A model generated the notes under the pieces. The model was given only the letters and a program-made list of their open reading frames with translations. It was not told the DNA's origin and ran no database searches. Below are positions 61,934 through 64,000 of a stretch of DNA of 64,000 nt, piece by piece. This DNA is from Anaerolineales bacterium (lineage in GTDB: Bacteria > Chloroflexota > Anaerolineae > 4572-78 > J111): NCBI GenBank assembly GCA_020634855.1, contig JACKAU010000005.1:124001-188000 (forward strand). The letters run 5' to 3'. How positions within the stretch are numbered: the first letter of the stretch is position 1; each line of letters opens with the position of its first letter. A program made the position numbers and the translations under genes.

Positions 61934-62521
61934 ATGGAACAAGAACTATTTGACGCCTTGAGCGAACTGGAAATGCGAGATGAAACCGAGCGGCTGCGCA
62001 ACGTGGCCGACCATTTGCGAGCCAATATCTTGAGTCCGGACTCGGCTAAATTTATCTCGATGCTGGCGGTTTCGCAAAAAGCCAAAAACATCGTTGAAGT
62101 GGGCAGCGGGGTCGGGTACTCGACCTTGTGGTTGGCCTACGCCGCCTCGCTGATCGGCGGCAAGGTGATTGCGTGTGAGATCGATTCGGCCAAAGCTGCC
62201 GAAGCCCAGGCGACTATCGAGAAGGCCGAACTGGCCGGTTATGTGGAGCTACTTATCGGTGATGCGCGTGAAACCTTGCGTCATCGGGATGAACCGGTCG
62301 ATTTCCTGTTCATCGACGCCGATTTTGGCCAGTACGAAACCTATTTTGATGTCGTCTACAAGCGGATGGGCGTTGGTTCGACGATCGTCGCTGATGATGT
62401 GGTAGCCAGTGAAAACGAACTGGCCGATTATACGACCTATGTCCAAAATCACCCCAGCCTGGAAAGTGTGACTCTGCCACTGAGTCACGGGCTGGAATTT
62501 ACGGTTAAAACCGCCGAGTGA
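61934..62521 (+). CDS. Class I SAM O-methyltransferase
   Basis: The ATG at 61934 follows AAGGAG, giving 195 residues. Motif I is VEVGSGVGYSTLWLA (about 54-68), with the acidic residue in VIACEIDSAKA, and DFLFIDADFGQYETYFD matches the DxD metal site of the catechol O-methyltransferase-like family (COG4122). The likely substrate is a hydroxylated ring or a tRNA base; it cannot be decided here. It is divergent from the FemABX gene. Confidence 0.87.
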   Translation: MEQELFDALSELEMRDETERLRNVADHLRANILSPDSAKFISMLAVSQKAKNIVEVGSGVGYSTLWLAYAASLIGGKVIACEIDSAKAAEAQATIEKAELAGYVELLIGDARETLRHRDEPVDFLFIDADFGQYETYFDVVYKRMGVGSTIVADDVVASENELADYTTYVQNHPSLESVTLPLSHGLEFTVKTAE

Positions 62522-62628
62522 GTCGCCTCGGAAATTGGGTTGTCGCCGGGCAGAACGCCGATTGGCCCGCCGGTCTGATTTTTAGGGCCAGCCAAGTCGG
62601 TCAATGGTCCGTTCGGTGCTAGACATAA

Positions 62629-63540
62629 ATGGCTAAACGAGTCCTGATCATTTTCCTGGATGGCGTTGGGCTTGGCGAAGCGAATGCCGAGGTCAATCCA
62701 TTTATGCACGTTAAGATGGCGCGGCTAAAAAAATGGCTGGGCGCCTCGCAACTAACGCGTGAGGCAGCGGGCAGTTCAACCGAGTTGGCGACGCTGCTGG
62801 CTGTTGATGCCCAATTGGGTGTGCCGGGACTACCTCAATCGGGGACGGGCCAAACGGCCATTCTGACCGGACTCAACGCTCCGGAGGCCAACGGCGGTCA
62901 TTACGGCCCCTACCCCAATCGCAACCTGCGCGATATGCTGGCGACGCACAGCCTCTTTAAGACCCTGCACGATATGGGCCACCCGGTGGCCTATGCCAAC
63001 GCCTACCCCGACCGATTTCTAGATCGCATCCGGCGCGGTAAAGGTCGAACCAGCGCTAATACCAACGCGGCGGTTATGGCCGGTTTACGTTTGCGCAGCC
63101 GGCGCGATCTGGAGCGTGGTCGGGCTGTTCCGGCGATGCTGCACAACGAATTCTGGCCGGAAACGGACGTCGAACTTCCGGCGTTGAATGCATCTCAGGC
63201 CGGCGAGCAGTTAGCCGCACTGGCCCAGGATTACCTACTGACGTTTTTTGAATTTTGGTACTCGGATTGGATAGGCCATAAAATGGATCGCGACCAGTCG
63301 ATTTGGATTTTAGAGCAGCTTGATCAGTTTATTGCCGCCGCGCTGGAGAACGTCGATTTGAATGAAACGCTGGTGCTGGTGGTCAGCGATCACGGTAATT
63401 TTGAGGATTGGACCACCAAAAAACATACCGGCAATCCTTCACTGGCCATTGTGGCCGGTCGGAATGCCGGATTACTCGCGCCCCAGCTTAAAGCGTTAAC
63501 GGATATTAAACCGGTTGTCTCATCCTACATTTTTGAGTAG
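62629..63540 (+). CDS. Alkaline-phosphatase-superfamily metalloenzyme
   Basis: The 303-residue protein has the metal and nucleophile motifs of the phosphoglycerate mutase/phosphopentomutase branch: IIFLDGVGLG (metal-binding Asp11), LPQSGTGQTAILTG with the nucleophile Thr, YSDWIGHKMD, VVSDHGNFEDW and KKHTGNPSLA with His ligands. It is much shorter than iPGM. Such metalloenzymes hydrolyse or transfer phosphate or sulfate; the substrate is unknown. It starts 107 bp after the O-methyltransferase gene on the same strand. Confidence 0.88.
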   Translation: MAKRVLIIFLDGVGLGEANAEVNPFMHVKMARLKKWLGASQLTREAAGSSTELATLLAVDAQLGVPGLPQSGTGQTAILTGLNAPEANGGHYGPYPNRNLRDMLATHSLFKTLHDMGHPVAYANAYPDRFLDRIRRGKGRTSANTNAAVMAGLRLRSRRDLERGRAVPAMLHNEFWPETDVELPALNASQAGEQLAALAQDYLLTFFEFWYSDWIGHKMDRDQSIWILEQLDQFIAAALENVDLNETLVLVVSDHGNFEDWTTKKHTGNPSLAIVAGRNAGLLAPQLKALTDIKPVVSSYIFE

Positions 63541-63541
63541 A

Positions 63542-64000
63542 TCAACCCGATTTCTCAAGAATCAAACGGGCGGCACGCCGGCCGATTTCAACCGCGTAAT
63601 TGGTGCCGCGATCCCAGGGATAAACTTGGCTCATGCTGGCCCAGTAGAGGCCGGGGATCGGCGTCTCTAACGGTGGGATGTTACGGCTGTGGTTCACGGG
63701 GGGGATTGGCTGGGCATATTTGGTTCGAAACAGCCAGCTTTTTCTGACCCACTCTTCCTTAAAGTCGGGGTTGAATTTGGTCAGAGCCGGCAGGAAACGG
63801 GCCAGAAGCTCTTCTTTCGTCAGAGAGAAATATTCGTGGTCGGGTTTGAGGTAATCGCCACAGTAGAGAATATGATCGCCGCCGTAATGTTGGTGATCGA
63901 TAAAGTTGGTGTGTTCGACCAAAGCGAGAAAAGGCACGCCCTCGCCTTTGGGCAGGTTGATCCAGTAGTGGTCCTCGGTCAGCCGGTGGTTGAGGGCTAA
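63542..64000 (-). CDS. NAD(P)/FAD-dependent oxidoreductase, 5' end outside the window
   Basis: The open frame runs from the right edge to the stop at 63542, so at least 152 residues are present and the N-terminus is missing. The visible part, ILYCGDYLKPDHEYFSLTKE, PGLYWASMSQVYPWDRGTNY and EIGRRAARLIL, resembles the C-terminal part of amine-oxidase or UDP-galactopyranose-mutase-like flavoproteins, where the GTNYAVEIGRRAA segment closes the FAD site. The FAD-binding GxGxxG motif lies outside. It is convergent with the metalloenzyme gene. Confidence 0.7.
   Translation of the reverse strand, partial: LALNHRLTEDHYWINLPKGEGVPFLALVEHTNFIDHQHYGGDHILYCGDYLKPDHEYFSLTKEELLARFLPALTKFNPDFKEEWVRKSWLFRTKYAQPIPPVNHSRNIPPLETPIPGLYWASMSQVYPWDRGTNYAVEIGRRAARLILEKSG

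Overview
The window looks like a chromosomal segment of a free-living, metabolically versatile bacterium, most likely a member of the Chloroflexota. That inference rests on style rather than on a marker gene. It shows a MalT-like LuxR regulator, giant PAS/GAF histidine kinases, secreted or lipoprotein domains on Pro/Thr linkers, a membrane-anchored WD40 protein carrying the linker of STAND ATPases, a Bax1/DUF790 nuclease, HrcA/CIRCE control and many dispersed palindromic repeats. I saw no rRNA, tRNA, CRISPR array, transposase or prophage gene.

Layout. 1-9.0 kb: a TIR-domain gene cut by the left edge, a divergent 21-blade WD40 protein, a class 3 lipase, an FHA protein with an apparent one-base frameshift, a self-regulated ribbon-helix-helix regulator and a PHB-depolymerase-type esterase. 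9-19.3 kb, all minus strand: potD, a 165-bp palindrome, speH, speE, two paralogous amine-methyltransferase-like genes, an MFS/NTT-HEAT-cNMP fusion transporter, then a histidine kinase and response regulator. The five central genes are butted together or overlap, so they look like one operon for making, methylating and moving a polyamine-type compound. 19.4-30.2 kb: the MalT-like regulator, a VOC protein, a strange stretch with T-tracts spaced about 41 bp apart, a YvbH-like PH protein, a Bax1-like nuclease, an RsmF-like methyltransferase bracketed by inverted repeat elements, a PIG-L deacetylase and a radical SAM/SPASM enzyme.

30.3-44.7 kb: secreted or envelope proteins (WG repeats, ricin-type lectin, binding protein-NBR1-META fusion), a small ion channel, DUF1269 and DUF389 membrane proteins around a 21-bp/83-bp tandem array, a GlpK-like FGGY protein lacking the catalytic Asp, a NUDIX hydrolase, an M4 metallopeptidase facing an emfourin-like lipoprotein inhibitor, and a HigBA pair whose toxin is frameshifted. 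45-52.8 kb: a three-gene phosphorelay with an internally duplicated kinase. 53.2-60.7 kb: the hrcA-grpE-dnaK-dnaJ-prmA-rsmE stress/translation cluster under a CIRCE operator, with a vapBC module inserted between prmA and rsmE. 60.8-64 kb: FemABX-type transferase, O-methyltransferase, an alkaline-phosphatase-superfamily enzyme and a partial FAD-dependent oxidoreductase.

The most interesting system candidates are the methyltransferase-containing polyamine operon with its transporter, the protease-emfourin pair, the separated TIR and WD40 halves of a STAND-like conflict system, and the T-tract array. Three genes or ORFs are broken or apparently truncated (FHA gene, higB, and the small ORF after the RsmF-like gene). 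The two frameshifts could be real or sequencing errors.
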